In this document: in pieces, positions 1 through 11,085 of the stretch
Layout of the letters: the number at the start of each line of letters is the position of its first letter
Numbering within the stretch: the first letter of the stretch is position 1
Source of the DNA: Scilla litardierei
Taxonomy: Eukaryota; Streptophyta; Magnoliopsida; Asparagales; Asparagaceae
Direction: 5' to 3'
NCBI GenBank assembly: GCA_030789695.1
Contig: CM061142.1
Location: 159,714,391 to 159,778,390, forward strand
Length of the DNA: 64,000 nucleotides
The notes under the pieces: model-generated
Told to the model about the DNA's origin: nothing
The model's database searches: none
Seen by the model: the letters and a program-made list of their open reading frames with translations, nothing else
Made by a program: the position numbers and the translations under genes

Positions 1-240
1 CATTCGTATATATAAACATACATCCCTTATATAACTACTACTTACCTAGTACAAGACAATGGTTTAGACACTCACATAAGGATAGTCTTACACTTAGCAA
101 ATACAATCATTGCTCTACGTATAGATAGCTACCTATGCACAAACATCAAGGGTATACTACCCTCTAATAATCCCTAGTATTCATCCAACACCAAACACAT
201 CAACACATGTAGTCACACCATACCATAATTAAGTCAAGTT

Positions 241-316
<76 letters not shown>

Positions 317-1700
317 CCTCTACTATAGCTTCATAATATATATAGTCATTCAAATGCATTCAAATATTTCACTATACATTCACATTACGTACGGTCCTAT
401 AACTGTATTTACGACACGCCACATATATCATAGTCATCAATACCTATAACTAAGCACATACTTACCCGTGCATGGTGCACACCCATACACGCTAACATTT
501 CATTTACGTATACCAATCATATTATTATATAACTACCACACCTACGCACCTATTTTTTTAGCTAGTACACATACGTTCACACAAGCAAACCTTAGTAATT
601 AACTACACCACAAGACCATCACCTATAACCATACACTGGTATAGCGACCCACAATCATGTGCGTAACACAACTAGGCTCAAACACTTCTATCACTATGCA
701 TATATCAATCATTGCTATATTCAACTCCAAACATACATTCAATATACTTAGAGTATACTCACTCAAGCTTGAGTGAGACTCAATACACATATCAGAATAT
801 TCTATATACGTAACACGACATTCATACCTATACCAATATCACTCCAATATTTATATATGTGTCTACCAATACAACCATATGCATACCATAAGTCAGTCAC
901 ACTTAATATTTAGTCAGATAATACCTACTTAGTTCAAACACTCTATATACCATAATAATAATAATACAGACATCAGCACACGTATAATTATAATACACTC
1001 CCTAATACGTGCATACGTAATCATCGTATAGTCACACACATGTAACATATATATTTACACCATAGCCTACTACCTATAATTAGTATACTAACACATCTAC
1101 ACATACATAATTAAGATGTGCAATAGTCGTGTATACCTCACGGTATGCACGCATGAAACATCCCACAAAAGCAAGCAATACCAATCAAAATTATAACCAT
1201 ACTACCATATGTATATCACTTATATACTCATGCAACGAAACATAACTTCCTACGTCCAAGCACAATATATATCAACCTACGAGCACATTCTCACACATAC
1301 TAGTATATAGGTCACTCAATAGGCCTACTTACTTATCTATATGTACACCTATTATCATCACACCTAGCATATACATAGCTTTACCAATCATTTTATTTCA
1401 ACCATTATAAGTATCTCTTACTACATACACAACTTAGATATTTCAACGCTAACTCTTATATACACAGGCATCCCTAGTATAGTATAGCTAACTACACCCA
1501 AATCTATAAATAATAACACCCAAACAACTCCTTAATATCCCGAATAACTCCGAGTATATATATATATGTATACCACACAATAGGCAAGCATCAATATACT
1601 ATGGGGGGTACACTCATTCAAGCCAACGTACACAAGTTAGGTACGTGCACAACGACACCTCACAAAGGTCCAAGAGTCTACTAACAATTAAGGGTTGACA
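1..1700. repeat. Degenerate TA/CA-rich low-complexity internal DNA
   Basis: This stretch is built of degenerate ATA, ACA, TAC and CAT words and is visibly poor in G on the plus strand. It has no coding signal. It forms the distal part of the internal region of the minus-strand LARD-like element and closely resembles the internal region at 44301-47780 of another such element. Confidence 0.7.
245..313. repeat. (TA)n microsatellite
   Basis: About 34 uninterrupted TA dinucleotides lie inside the low-complexity tract. The run is perfectly self-complementary and could form a cruciform. The length is likely to vary between individuals. Confidence 0.97.
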
Positions 1701-3367
1701 CAGACATTGACGGACACTTAAGCCTAAGCAATAGAGGGAGGTCGAAAGCGTGACGAGAGACGGATCGATAAGCACGAATTCAGATAGGACGAATACAAGG
1801 AGGCAGCTTGGTTAGACGAAACATTAACTCAATGGTGATGTTTAGGTTGAGGAAAAAGGGAGATGTAGTGATGCTTATATAGGATGGAGAAAAGAAATAG
1901 GGTGAATAGCATAAGCTAAAATACGTTGAGTTTGAAAACTGTCATACTTCAAAGTTGAAATCCCAGTCTGAAAAGAAATATTTGGAGATCGATAAAACGA
2001 GTTGTTCAAAATAAATTTGAGTCGAACATTCATAATAAGATAAAATGGTCTATTGGTTTTAAAAATCATTATAAAAGGAAGTAAAATCATTTACACGAAT
2101 ATTAAGGACGTGGTTTAGAAAATTTATACGTCAGTAATTTAATATAATGTTGTCAAAAGTTTTGGAAAGTCAAGAATGAAATCAAGTAACGGAAGAATTT
2201 AAACTCAGGTTAAATGCTTTCAAAACTTTTGGGCTACGGAAGATTTAAAATAATCAATTTTGAAACTTCTTTTAGAAAACCATGGTTTGCCAAAAATGAG
2301 AAACTGATTTACACAAGGTTCTTAATATACGAGCACAACAAGTCTAGTACGGACATAAAAATAATTGAAAGCATGTATGGTGCACGGAAAAATAATATTA
2401 TCTTAGTAGTAGAATTATCGAAATCGAATAGCAAGTCTTTAAAATCAAATCATGGAGGGTCTAAATCAGGAAGTGGTTATGAAAATAGTAATTTTGCAAA
2501 AAAAATCTGAAGTAGCGAAAACGACGAGCAAAAACCAACTTGCTGAAAGCTGAAACTCCATGTGTCTTGAAAAAGTATATGAATGGCATAAATCATGAGG
2601 GAAAATTACAAGTTGAATAAAAGTACGATTCAGAATAAAATTAATATATGAAGGGACGACGCATTTACATAAGTACGAAAAATATAAGCTGGAAAAATAT
2701 TATAAGCTAGAGTTCAAAATTTCCGACAAAAGTTTTTTTTAAATTTTTAAATCAACGAAGGGGGATGAAGTATAAGTATATACACATTAAGATTTGGAAC
2801 AAGGTTAAACTTCGGAAAGGAGGGAGTCGAAAAATACTTTCAAGAGTTTCAAGGTTCGTAATGGAGAGGTTCGAAAATGGACGACGATCGTCATGAGGCG
2901 ATCTCGTGAATCGTGGCAAGGAAATTGGTCGGAGATCAAAACATTCATACGCCTAGGATATGAATAGAAGAGTCTATGGGGAACTCCTACGGTCGACCAA
3001 CTAAAGATTAAAAACTAAGCGCTAAGACTTCTAGAGGTTAGACGGTAAAGAAATGCGTTCAGCTTGGTCCGAAATCGGTGGACCCAAGCGAACGACTAAA
3101 AGAAATTCTAGAAGTCTAATATGGTCAGGGGTAGACAAGGGCCACTAAGGTAACTCCTACAACGATCAAGTCAATTGCTAGAAGGGGGGTCCAACTATCG
3201 ATCAGGGGCCTCTAACTAGCAAGCACAGACGTCTATCTAAGTCTTCTTACCACCTAGTGTCGTAAGAAAACGACTAGACTCAGGGCTTATGACTCAGATG
3301 TTGCAATTTATTTAATGGACATTCCGTTATTATCGTTGTTTCGTTAATTCGCAATTGCAAGACTAGA
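1701..3367 (-). other. Non-coding LARD internal region, purine-rich on the plus strand
   Basis: The sequence is G/A-rich on the plus strand, so pyrimidine-rich in the sense of the element, with stops in all frames. The part near 3180-3290 resembles, in reverse complement, the start of the internal region at 28680-28860. Short frames such as the one at 2214-2510 have no recognisable product. Confidence 0.55.
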
Positions 3368-3383
3368 CCTGCATGGGCCACCA
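3368..3383 (-). promoter_or_regulatory. Primer-binding-site-like motif of the LARD element
   Basis: On the minus strand this reads TGGTGGCCCATGCAGG, eight bases inside the LTR end. The same 16-mer lies eight bases inside the 5' LTR end of the element at 17305-34591, and a close variant occurs at 47782-47799. It starts with TGG, as primer sites complementary to tRNA CCA ends do. I cannot name the tRNA. Confidence 0.5.
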
Positions 3384-3986
3384 ACAAAACCCGTCACGCC
3401 CCGCTTCCCAAAAATATGGAGACGAAGCGTGAGAAGGTCCGCTCAGACTTGAAGCTACAAAGCTGCAAGTCCGATAAGCGTCAATCAAATTTAAAACTGC
3501 AGGTCCTTGCAATGCGAGCGAAACAAGATAATAATAATGAAATGAGACCAAAGAATAATCTCAGAATATCCATAAATATAAATTCCAACATCGCAGAAAA
3601 GCCACCAGGCTGAAATAAAAGAGAGTCTAAAGGCCCAACATGGCCAACAAAAGTACAACGTACAAAACAACGGTGCTACGCACCGACAACTAACAACAAA
3701 TCTAAAACAAAAGAAAGCTCAGCAAAAGTCACCAAGAAAGATCACCGGTGTCCATAAAACTCCTCCTGGCAATCATGGACTCGGACTCAGCGTCAGCAAA
3801 ACATCACGTACTCAGCAACGGTCTCCGGCTCAGGGTCTAACATGTGACACCCAAAAGAGCAAGGGGCACATGTCAGCAAGTCTACAAGAGACTTGTGCAA
3901 GGAAACTAGAAGTATGCAAAAGTAAAGCAACCTAGCAGTTCTAGCATGAATGCGATGACATGGCAGTTAAAGTATGGGTGCAACAG

Positions 3987-4012
3987 GTAAAGTAAAGTAA
4001 AGTAAAGTAAAG
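3987..4012. repeat. (GTAAA)5 microsatellite
   Basis: Five perfect GTAAA units are followed by a GGCAT-type repeat near 4018-4031. They lie inside the LARD LTR. Confidence 0.9.
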
Positions 4013-4427
4013 TACGAGCATGGCATGGCATGAATAATTCACAAGACAAGTACAAGACAAGTAAAGTAAGCACCTCGTGCACAGAGATTCCGTCTTTTGG
4101 CTAGAGTGGCTGATCGGGCCAACTCCTAAGCTCAAGTGACCGTTTATCCCTACCCCTCCACGTGTATCGGGCATTGGTTTTCAGCCAACACATGAGGCCC
4201 GCTTCTGGATCACGAGCCAGGAAGTGTTTTAAACAAGTATGGCGTAGGGATGCACCTAGCCGGAAACACGGAAACACGGATTGTACAAGTATTTTGTAGC
4301 GTGTGCTACGATGCAACAATCAATTTGGATGACATGTAAGATGCAATGCATGGCAGTTAAAAGTGCGTACAGATAGGGAAAGTAAACGTGACAGTTTAGT
4401 ATGCATGAACAACAAGTTTAAGGGTTG

Positions 4428-4493
4428 GATCTAGCTTCGTTGTCAAGCTAGATCAATTAGGTGACGGATCTAGTTTCGTTGTCAAACTAGATC
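4428..4493. repeat. Two tandem hairpins with a compensatory change
   Basis: The inverted repeat GATCTAGCTT / AAGCTAGATC with loop CGTTGTC occupies 4428-4454. It recurs 39 bp later at 4467-4493 as GATCTAGTTT / AAACTAGATC with the same loop. The two copies differ at one stem position and its pairing partner (C/G in the first, T/A in the second), so both 10-bp stems remain perfect. Confidence 0.9.
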
Positions 4494-4753
4494 AAGTAGG
4501 CGTCTAGCCAGCTATCATTTCACTGACTAGTCTCTTTTACGCTAGAAACAAAGAAGTGGCCTAAAAACATGGCCCTAGCAAGATTTGGCAAGTTTCACTT
4601 GCCTGCAAGTACGACGTCTGAGCACACCGTCCAATGAGTCCAAGAATCACAATTATCCTACGTGCACAAGTCCACCGGCCTAAAGTCCATATTATTAATC
4701 TTGATTAGTGAATTTAAAAAATTTAAAATACTTTAAAAATACTGATTTTAGTC

Positions 4754-5610
4754 TTGATTAGTAGGCAATGGGTTGGGGGTCCTAGGGGTGCAACGCGTTA
4801 CCTCAACACGACGCGAAAGCTACACCGGCGTCGGGTAGCAACGCCGGGGGTTAGAATAAGAGAACGCGCTCCAAGTCCTGATTCCAATATAGTTTCCTCG
4901 CTGGAAAGTTCAGAGCATCAACCGGAGCAACGGTTCCAGATTCCAAAGCTAGCACGTGCGACGACGGGCTACGACGTGTCGCAACGTCGTGCACGGCGAA
5001 TCGTCGGAGAGAAAGCACCTAGGTGGGGTCCACAGTAGTCCTAGGGACATTTGGGGGACCCACAATACCTCTGGAGAACTTGGGGGGCCCACGGTGGCAA
5101 GTGGTGCGACGGGTGCGGGGTTGCGACGAATGACTCTCGGTCGTACAGCCTCGGTGCGGGGAGCTCCTTCGGTCGTGCACAGAGAATGCGGGGCTGCGAC
5201 GTTTGGGTCGTGCAGCGGCTGCGGGGTGGTGCTTGGTGCGGGGTTTCTTCTCGGTCAGTGCGGGGGAGGGGCTCGGTCAGGCGCTTGGATGCAGGGGGCG
5301 CGATGTTGCAACGTTGCAACGCTTGCAACACCGGTCGGTGCGGAGAAGCGGGTCGGTCGGGCGCGGTGCGGAGCGGGGCGACAAGCGGGGGTTGGTGCGG
5401 GCGCTGTGCGGGCTTGAGGCTCTCGGTCTGACCGAGGGCCTCTCTCGGTCAGAGCGGGGGAACGGGGGCGGCGGCTGCTGCAGCGTGCGGAACAGAGCGT
5501 GAGCGGGGTTGGGCTTCGGTCGGAGCGGGGGAACGGGGGCGATTCCTTCGGTCGTGCGGTTGCCGTTCGTCGCAACGTTGCGACGAATCGTCGCAACGTC
5601 AAATCTGAGT
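4754..5610. other. CpG-rich block in the LARD LTR
   Basis: A sharply GC- and CpG-rich island lies in otherwise AT-rich LTR sequence, with repeated CGGTCG, GAGCGGGG and GTCGCAACG words. Overlapping long frames exist on both strands here, as expected where stop codons are rare. None resembles a protein family, and I do not call a gene. The LARD LTRs at 17305 and 52835 have GC-rich blocks in comparable places. Confidence 0.6.
5566..5587. repeat. Perfect 22-bp palindrome
   Basis: The palindrome is centred on AACGTT and flanked on each side by CGTCGC / GCGACG arms. Partial copies of the same word follow at 5588-5600 and occur near 4975-5010. Confidence 0.9.
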
Positions 5611-6199
5611 TTTGGAAGAGGCTAGGGCTATTTTCTTGCGAAAATAGGTCTTCCTAGGGGTTGTTTATATAGTGTAGATGGGTTGACTAGGTCTAGGGCT
5701 AATCCTAATGAGATTAGGAGTTTAAAATAATTTAAAATTTAAATCTCAACTTCTCCAACTCACCCAAGGATTTGAATTGGTCCAAATGAGCTGGAAATTG
5801 GCTCAAAAATTCTTTAATACGTTTAAAACTCAAATAAATTTTATTTGGCCGAAAATAATTTAAAAATTAATTATTAAAAATAATATAAAACTTGTTAAAA
5901 ATATTAAAGTGGTCAAATAAACTCCAAAAATTATAAAATAAATATTGGGGTGATCGTGATGACGAGAGTGAGCTAACTAAGAAGACGGATCTCAATTTTG
6001 ATGTCGGACGACGAGACTAAAAATAGAAACGTCTCCCGTCAAGAGTGAGAATCGTCACGTCTCATCGAGTAAGATTAAATTGTGGAAAACGACTCGAGAA
6101 GTGTCGTTCTAAGATAGTGCCACTATTTAATACTCTCAGAGACGTTCACAATGGCATATCACACGAAAGTGTTCACAAACAAACAAAGTCTAAAACAAA

Positions 6200-6223
6200 C
6201 ACGTGCACGGTCAAAAGCACGTG
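6200..6223 (-). promoter_or_regulatory. Paired CACGTG boxes near the LARD LTR start
   Basis: CACGTG occurs at 6200-6205 and 6218-6223, flanked by GTGCAC, within about 60 bases of the minus-strand LTR start. The core is the plant G-box recognised by bZIP and bHLH factors. A very similar arrangement occurs near the start of the LTR at 17305. Confidence 0.45.
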
Positions 6224-6492
6224 CACGAACAACGTACGACGAAAAGTGGTCGTTACACGTTTATCTCCAGATCAACAGGAATCAAGTCGTCGAGACTTCT
6301 TGAACTCCTGTGCATGAAAAACAACAAACACCCGTGAAGCGAAAAGTGGGAAAGAAACAGATAAAAATGAAAAATGAAAAAAAATGAAAAAAAAATAGAA
6401 ATGGAAAAAGAAGAATTCGAAAATTATCGCGAGATAGAGATGTGAGCTAGACTCAAGGGTTCATGAAATCCTAAAATGACAAGCACGTTGCC

Positions 6493-6510
6493 TCCCCGGC
6501 AACGACGCCA
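6493..6510 (-). promoter_or_regulatory. Primer-binding site
   Basis: On the minus strand this reads TGGCGTCGTTGCCGGGGA, one base different from the Athila/Tat-type primer site found elsewhere in the window and consistent with tRNA-Asp priming. It sits seven bases from the LTR end. Confidence 0.8.
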
Positions 6511-7471
6511 TAAAGCTTGACGTCCCCCACGTTTTGCGCGTCTGAATGTGTGCAATATATAATTGGGGGAGTGATATTTAAATATTTGTAACCGCAAGCG
6601 CACGGTGTCGTTGCGTGGCATGGGGGTCGAACTCAGGGAGGCGTGGTTGTGCTTGTGTCAAGAAGGATCAGATTCACCCCATGGGCGAGCTAGCCCGAAT
6701 CGGATAATGGGTTGTCACAGTAAATGGAATGCAAGGGATAAACAATATAAAGAGAAAACCCGGGACTTCGGTTTCCACCCTATCGTGCGATTCTTGCTGA
6801 TACGGCCTACGGGTAGGATAGCGATCGGAATTAAGGTCTAATGGTGAGACGTTGCCTCTGAAAGTGGTACCAGCGTCCCATGGGCCCGATATTCCGATCG
6901 GTGCCCAGGATGATACGCCGAACTTCCCGGGTTCGGTCAGTGGGCACTCCCGTGTCCATTAACACTGACCGACTCCGGGAGCACTAAGGTCGCAATGATA
7001 ACTCCCAACGCATCATCCTGCCGCTCCCGCGCGCTAGGATTTGACGTCTACGCTAAGGGCGTGAGCTATGGCTAGGGAGTCAATCGCCAAGTGTATTCCC
7101 CCTTGGCCCAATGGTCAAAGGCAGTCTTTTTCCTGCCGATGACAATAAAACACCCCGCGTAACCGGTAGATTCCTAATTCCTATCGATTTCCTAGTCCTA
7201 TGGACGCATCGGGGAGAGCCCACGAAGGGGTTTCCACCAAAATCCCAGATTTGGGAACTACTCACACATATTTAGTAAAAAGCGATCTAAATCGAAATCG
7301 ACCGTTAGAAACATGATCGGGCGATTGAAAAGCAGTAAGAGCAATGGTAATAACACTATAATAAAGTTTAACAAAGATCGAAAAACTTACAAATATCTGA
7401 AAAATTACAGCCGTCAAGAGAGAGAAAAAACAGCAAAAAATAACAACTCGTTTCTGGAAAACCTAGGGGTC

Positions 7472-7481
7472 ATATATATAG
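7472..7481 (-). promoter_or_regulatory. TATA-like box of the Ty3 LTR
   Basis: A TATATATATG stretch on the minus strand lies directly downstream, in element sense, of the palindrome cluster. It is a plausible start of the U3/R promoter. Confidence 0.55.
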
Positions 7482-7490
7482 AATACGATA

Positions 7491-7859
7491 TCACCCGATC
7501 GAGTGAAAAGTCACCCGATCGGGTGACCTGCTTCGTTCTTCGGCAGCTCAGAATAGGATTTCACCCGGTCACACGGCACAGTCGGTTGAGGGTTGAAGCT
7601 GATCGGTTGGATCTTCGTGCCGTCGGGTGAACCGGTCGGTTGAGCTCTCCGTGTGATGGCTTCGGAGAATCGGCTACAGGTGAACCGATCGGGTGAATGT
7701 CACCCGATCGGTTGGCTTTCAGCATCAAACTTCAGAGAGTTGGGGCGTTTGAACCGGTCTATGAACCGACCGGGTGACTTCTTGGCCGCTCCAACTTGTG
7801 TCCGGGTGGTGCACGCGTGCAGAACCCGATCGGTTGGAAGTGACCAACCGGTCGGGTGA
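7491..7859. repeat. Cluster of TCACCCGATCGGGTGA-type palindromes
   Basis: About ten full or half palindromes of the word CACCCGATCGGGTG and variants such as AACCGGTCGGTT are scattered at irregular spacing over 370 bp. They lie in the U3 part of the LTR. Confidence 0.85.
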
Positions 7860-8105
7860 GGGGCTGAAAGATGCGATCTTCATCGTTTGACCGCCTGGAT
7901 CACGTGTGACTCCTCCCGTTGCTCCGGGGACTCATGATATCGTCGTTTTATGTCCCCTACGCCAGTAAACTCCTGCAAAATACAAAAAAAACGGAAAAGT
8001 GAAAGAAAACAAGAAAACACGAGAAAACGAATACAAGACGGTGAAAAACAACGGAAAAACACAAAAGAAAACGTGCGAGAATATATGAAATATAAACGCA
8101 CGTCA

Positions 8106-8557
8106 CACCGCGCCTCGAGCTGAGCCGCTTTTCGAACCGCACCGCGCTTCGCCTCGAGGTGAAACCGCCTCCCGAGCCGCACTGCGCCTTCGAGCCGATC
8201 ACTTGCCGAAGAAAGTTTCACTTGAGCAGACCCACGCTAGAGATTTCTGGATCAGATCCAAACCTCCTCGTAGTCTTGCTAGGACCCGACTGGAGGATAG
8301 AAAGAACTATAAAGGAAGAATAATTTAAGTCTTGATCGAGGTGCTCAAAAGTTTCGAAGCTCCTCAATCAGAGACTTAGTGCAGAAAACAATGAAGAGAG
8401 TGCACCCCTATTTATATAGGAGGTCAGCCCCTCCTCATTTGTCACGAGCAATGTGGGACAAAAAATAGGGAAGAAGGTTTTAATTAATTTAATTAAGTTA
8501 GAGAACCTTTCTCAAAGGCCTAACTTGATTTAATTAAGTTAGAGAACCTTTCTCAAA
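8106..8557 (-). repeat. Copia 3' LTR fragment
   Basis: The segment aligns with 11366-11770 of the right LTR, sharing the ACCCACGCTAGAG and GGATCAGATCCAAACC segments. The first ~280 bp of the LTR on the plus strand are lost to the insertion at 8106. The remaining ~1.6 kb toward the coding region is lost to a deletion. Confidence 0.85.
8487..8557. repeat. 30-bp duplication at a deletion junction
   Basis: The 30-mer beginning ATTTAATTAAGTTAGAG occurs at 8487-8516 and again at 8528-8557, where the LTR homology stops and integrase sequence begins. The intact right LTR has only one copy at 11748-11777. Confidence 0.85.
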
Positions 8558-9894
8558 TTGGGAATGTCTCGAGTACCCAATGAATTTACACAGAATAGAT
8601 CTGTCTTTCAGTTTGTCTGGATTATGCCTTTTGACATATGCAGGCCCACACACCCTTAAGTGATTAAGGATGGGTTTCTTGCCAGTCCATATCTGATATG
8701 GTGTCATCGGCACAGACCATGATGGAACCTTATTGAGAATATATATATCAGTTTCTAGGGCATAACCCCAGAGGAAAGTTGTTAACTCAGCTTCACGTAT
8801 CATGGATCACACCATGTCTAACAAGGTGTGGTTCCTCCTCTCTGACACACCGTTATGTTGAGGTGTGTTAGTAGGTGTGACCTGAGAGAGAATCACATTC
8901 TCTTTTAAATATGCAAGGAATTCATGGCCCAAGTATTTTCCTCCTAGATCTGATCGGAGGATCTTGATACTTTTGCTAGTCTGTTTTTCAACTTCGTTAC
9001 GATACTCTTTGAATTGCTCAAAAGTACCTGTGTTTCATCAAGAACACATGTCCAAACCTAGAGTGGTCATCAGTAAATGTAACAAAATATGAAACTTCCC
9101 TTTGGCAAATGTAGACATGGGTCCACATACATCAGAATGTACTAGACCCAAGAGTTCAATAACTCTCTCCCCTTGACTTGTAAAAGGAGTTTTAACCATT
9201 TTACCTTTGAGGCAAGACTCGCAAGTGTCGAATGACTCAAAATTCGAGAGGCCGAAGAGCCTCTCTTTATGTAACTTGCTGAGTCTCTTCTCTCCTATAT
9301 GGTCTAGTATACAGTGCCAAAGGTAGGTTTCATTAAAACTTGATTCCTTACGTTTTCTTGTATTAATGTTTAATACAACTTTATTACTCAAAGTGTATAC
9401 ACCATTGTTTAGTGTCCCAAAACCTAGTAACTTACCATCAAAGAAAATGTTCATAATATTTTCGTTGATAGCAAAATTATAACCTTCTCTGGCCAAAGTC
9501 GAGACGGAGATAATATTGCGTAGGAAGTTTGGGATATAATAACATTGCTTCAAAAGCAAGTTAGCTCCACTAGCTAATGTGTGTTTTAGATCTTCCATAG
9601 CAACAACTTCAACATTTGTTGCGTTGCCGACTTAGAGAACGATTTCATTCTTTTTGAGCTTTCTAGTAATTCTCATTCCTTGTAACTGGTTACAGATATG
9701 CGAGCCTACACCAGTTTCAATACCCATGCATTAGAATTCACAGAAAGAATTACACTTTGCATTATTGAAGTTGAGGCATTAATATGCACTTTCTTCATTT
9801 GTTCCCGTACTGCTATTATTTCCCTTAGCCAGTCCTTTTTATTATTACCAGTTAATATATTCTTATCTTGGATATATTTAGTATTACTCGTCAT
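8558..9894 (-). pseudogene. Copia Gag-Pol remnant (Gag start, protease end, integrase)
   Basis: Read from 9894 leftwards, a Gag-like N-terminus (MTSNTKYI...LTG) lasts about 24 codons. It jumps straight to protease-region sequence (NASTSIM, then a NAWVL segment where the catalytic D(S/T)G would follow). The frame at 9038-9598 carries the pre-integrase zinc-binding region (LWH...LDHI...CESC) and the integrase start (HSDVCGPM). The frame at 8534-8803 carries the end of the integrase core (FWGYALET-like, TPYQIWTGKKP, CKFIGYS). Between them the conserved integrase motif TPQHNGVSERRN is readable only in shifted frames. The remnant therefore has frameshifts, internal stops and a large Gag deletion. 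RT and RNase H are absent. It cannot make a working polyprotein. Confidence 0.85.
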
Positions 9895-11070
9895 GCTGCA
9901 AAGATTAGAACTCCTTTAATTAGCATGTGTTCAAAATATTTTAATTACAATTAGAATGGTTTTTATCCAATTATACTCTCCCACTATTTTTAAAATCATT
10001 TAAGCCATAACATAATTAAAATTTTTAGTGGGACAGGAATCCAATAACCCTGAGTCTCCCGACCTTGAGTGTAGCTCAACAAGTCGTTTAACTCTGCCGT
10101 CGGTAGACAAACTCTTCGCAAATCATATCATATATGACTCCATATATGATTTTTACCCCTAGTCATTTGTGATCATGAGTGTGCTCATCCAAATCACTAT
10201 AACTAGTCTAGTCAGACCTTTGTTTTCGCGTCTAGCTTGACTTACGCCGGCGCTCGGTGTATTCACGACACGATGGTTTGGGTCAAGTCTAGACTACATC
10301 ATTGCCTTTACTTACGCCGGCGCTCGGTGTACTCACGTTGCGACGGTTTGGGTTAAGACACATGTATGAAGAAATTGGTTTCTATAAGGTTGATGTGTCA
10401 CAGCTTAAGTGTAGCTCAACAACTGTAACACGGATCGTACAGATCCCAACGTCTAAAACAAAGAGGGCTACGAATTCTGTTGTAAAAGATTTATTAACGC
10501 ATTTGACTAGATATAGTTGACAGTCTTGCATGATAATGATTCACGTCTTCGGTCCAGCGGACACGACCATGGAATTAACTGAGCCAGGGTCACTAACCCC
10601 TAGTCAAGCTAGGGTGACCCAGCAAACTCAGCCAATCACATTGACCGGTATCTGGTCCATTGAAGTTGCTTGTCATTTATATGCGTAACTATCAACTATT
10701 GGATTTTAATAATACTAGTTAATCCTTATCAACTAGTGGATACAAAAATTCAGAATTTTAAGGATTTGTTCAATGACTTTTATTAGGTCCTTATCAACTA
10801 TAAGGATTGGAGTCAATATGCCACTACCCTAATTGTCCATTAGGCATTAAAACAAATTTTTAATAAATAGCAGAAAAGATCTAAAAATTATCTTATAATA
10901 ATTAGATGATTTTTAATGGCTAACCTAGCAAGGTATTCTTGTGTTATCGAATAAGCAAGAACAATATAAGCCATATAAAATACTTAAGAGGCATCACATG
11001 AATTAAGTTTCTAATTATCTTATAATTAACATGTAAATCATATTCGTTGCAGCATTAGAACAAAGTAGAC
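9895..11070 (-). other. Copia leader between primer site and Gag start
   Basis: This is a non-coding 1.2-kb leader. It contains a 46-bp direct repeat with a 70-bp period (10241-10286 and 10311-10356, each starting CTTACGCCGGCGCTCGG). I see no other structure. Confidence 0.55.
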
Positions 11071-11085
11071 ATGGCTCTGATACCA
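11071..11085 (-). promoter_or_regulatory. Copia primer-binding site (initiator tRNA-Met type)
   Basis: On the minus strand this reads TGGTATCAGAGCCAT, the classical plant copia primer site. It lies one base from the LTR end (...CCCAACA). Confidence 0.93.

Larger units (their letters stand above)
1..6257 (-). mobile_element. LARD-like LTR element, right part (internal region plus 5' LTR)
   Basis: A minus-strand, non-coding LTR element runs off the left edge of the window. Its 5' LTR is 3392-6257; reading leftwards, a primer-site-like motif at 3368-3383 and a non-coding internal region follow. The LTR begins on the minus strand with TGTAACGACCAC, closely resembling the start of the LARD-like LTR at 17305. 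The end at 3392 and the adjacent motif also match that element's junction at 28654. No gag or pol reading frame is visible in 3.4 kb of internal sequence. It interrupts the leader of the Ty3 element at 6258-8105, so it is the youngest layer of the left part of the nest. Its other LTR and TSD lie outside the window. Confidence 0.7.
3392..6257 (-). repeat. 5' LTR of LARD-like element (2.87 kb)
   Basis: On the minus strand the LTR runs from TGTAACGACC at 6257 to ...GGGCGTGACG at 3392; the expected terminal CA has mutated to CG. It contains a GTAAA pentanucleotide run, a pair of tandem hairpins, a CpG-rich block and a 22-bp palindrome. Two CACGTG boxes lie near its start. No partner LTR is present in the window, so its age cannot be judged. 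Confidence 0.65.
6258..8105 (-). mobile_element. Athila/Tat-like Ty3 element, 5' LTR and leader only
   Basis: A minus-strand LTR (6518-8105, TG...CA) is followed in element sense by a seven-base spacer, a primer site and 235 bp of A-rich leader. The leader is cut at 6257 by the LARD-like element. The LTR end resembles the other TGGCGCC-type LTRs here, sharing the ACCGCAAGCGCACGG segment. On the right it abuts the copia LTR at 8106, into which it has apparently inserted. Its gag, pol and 3' LTR would lie left of the window. Confidence 0.75.
6518..8105 (-). repeat. 5' LTR of minus-strand Ty3 element (1.59 kb)
   Basis: On the minus strand it starts TGACGTGCG at 8105 and ends ...GACGTCA at 6518. 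It holds a palindrome cluster at 7491-7859 and a TATA-like box at 7472-7481. Overlapping open frames are not convincing genes. Confidence 0.75.

Noticed and set aside
4956..5417. 153-codon Gly/Arg-rich frame in the CpG-rich block.
   Set aside because: Several overlapping frames of similar length exist on both strands of the same GC-rich LTR segment, and none resembles a protein.
10302..10520. 72-codon frame in the copia leader.
   Set aside because: It lies on the antisense strand across a 70-bp direct repeat, with no similarity to copia proteins.
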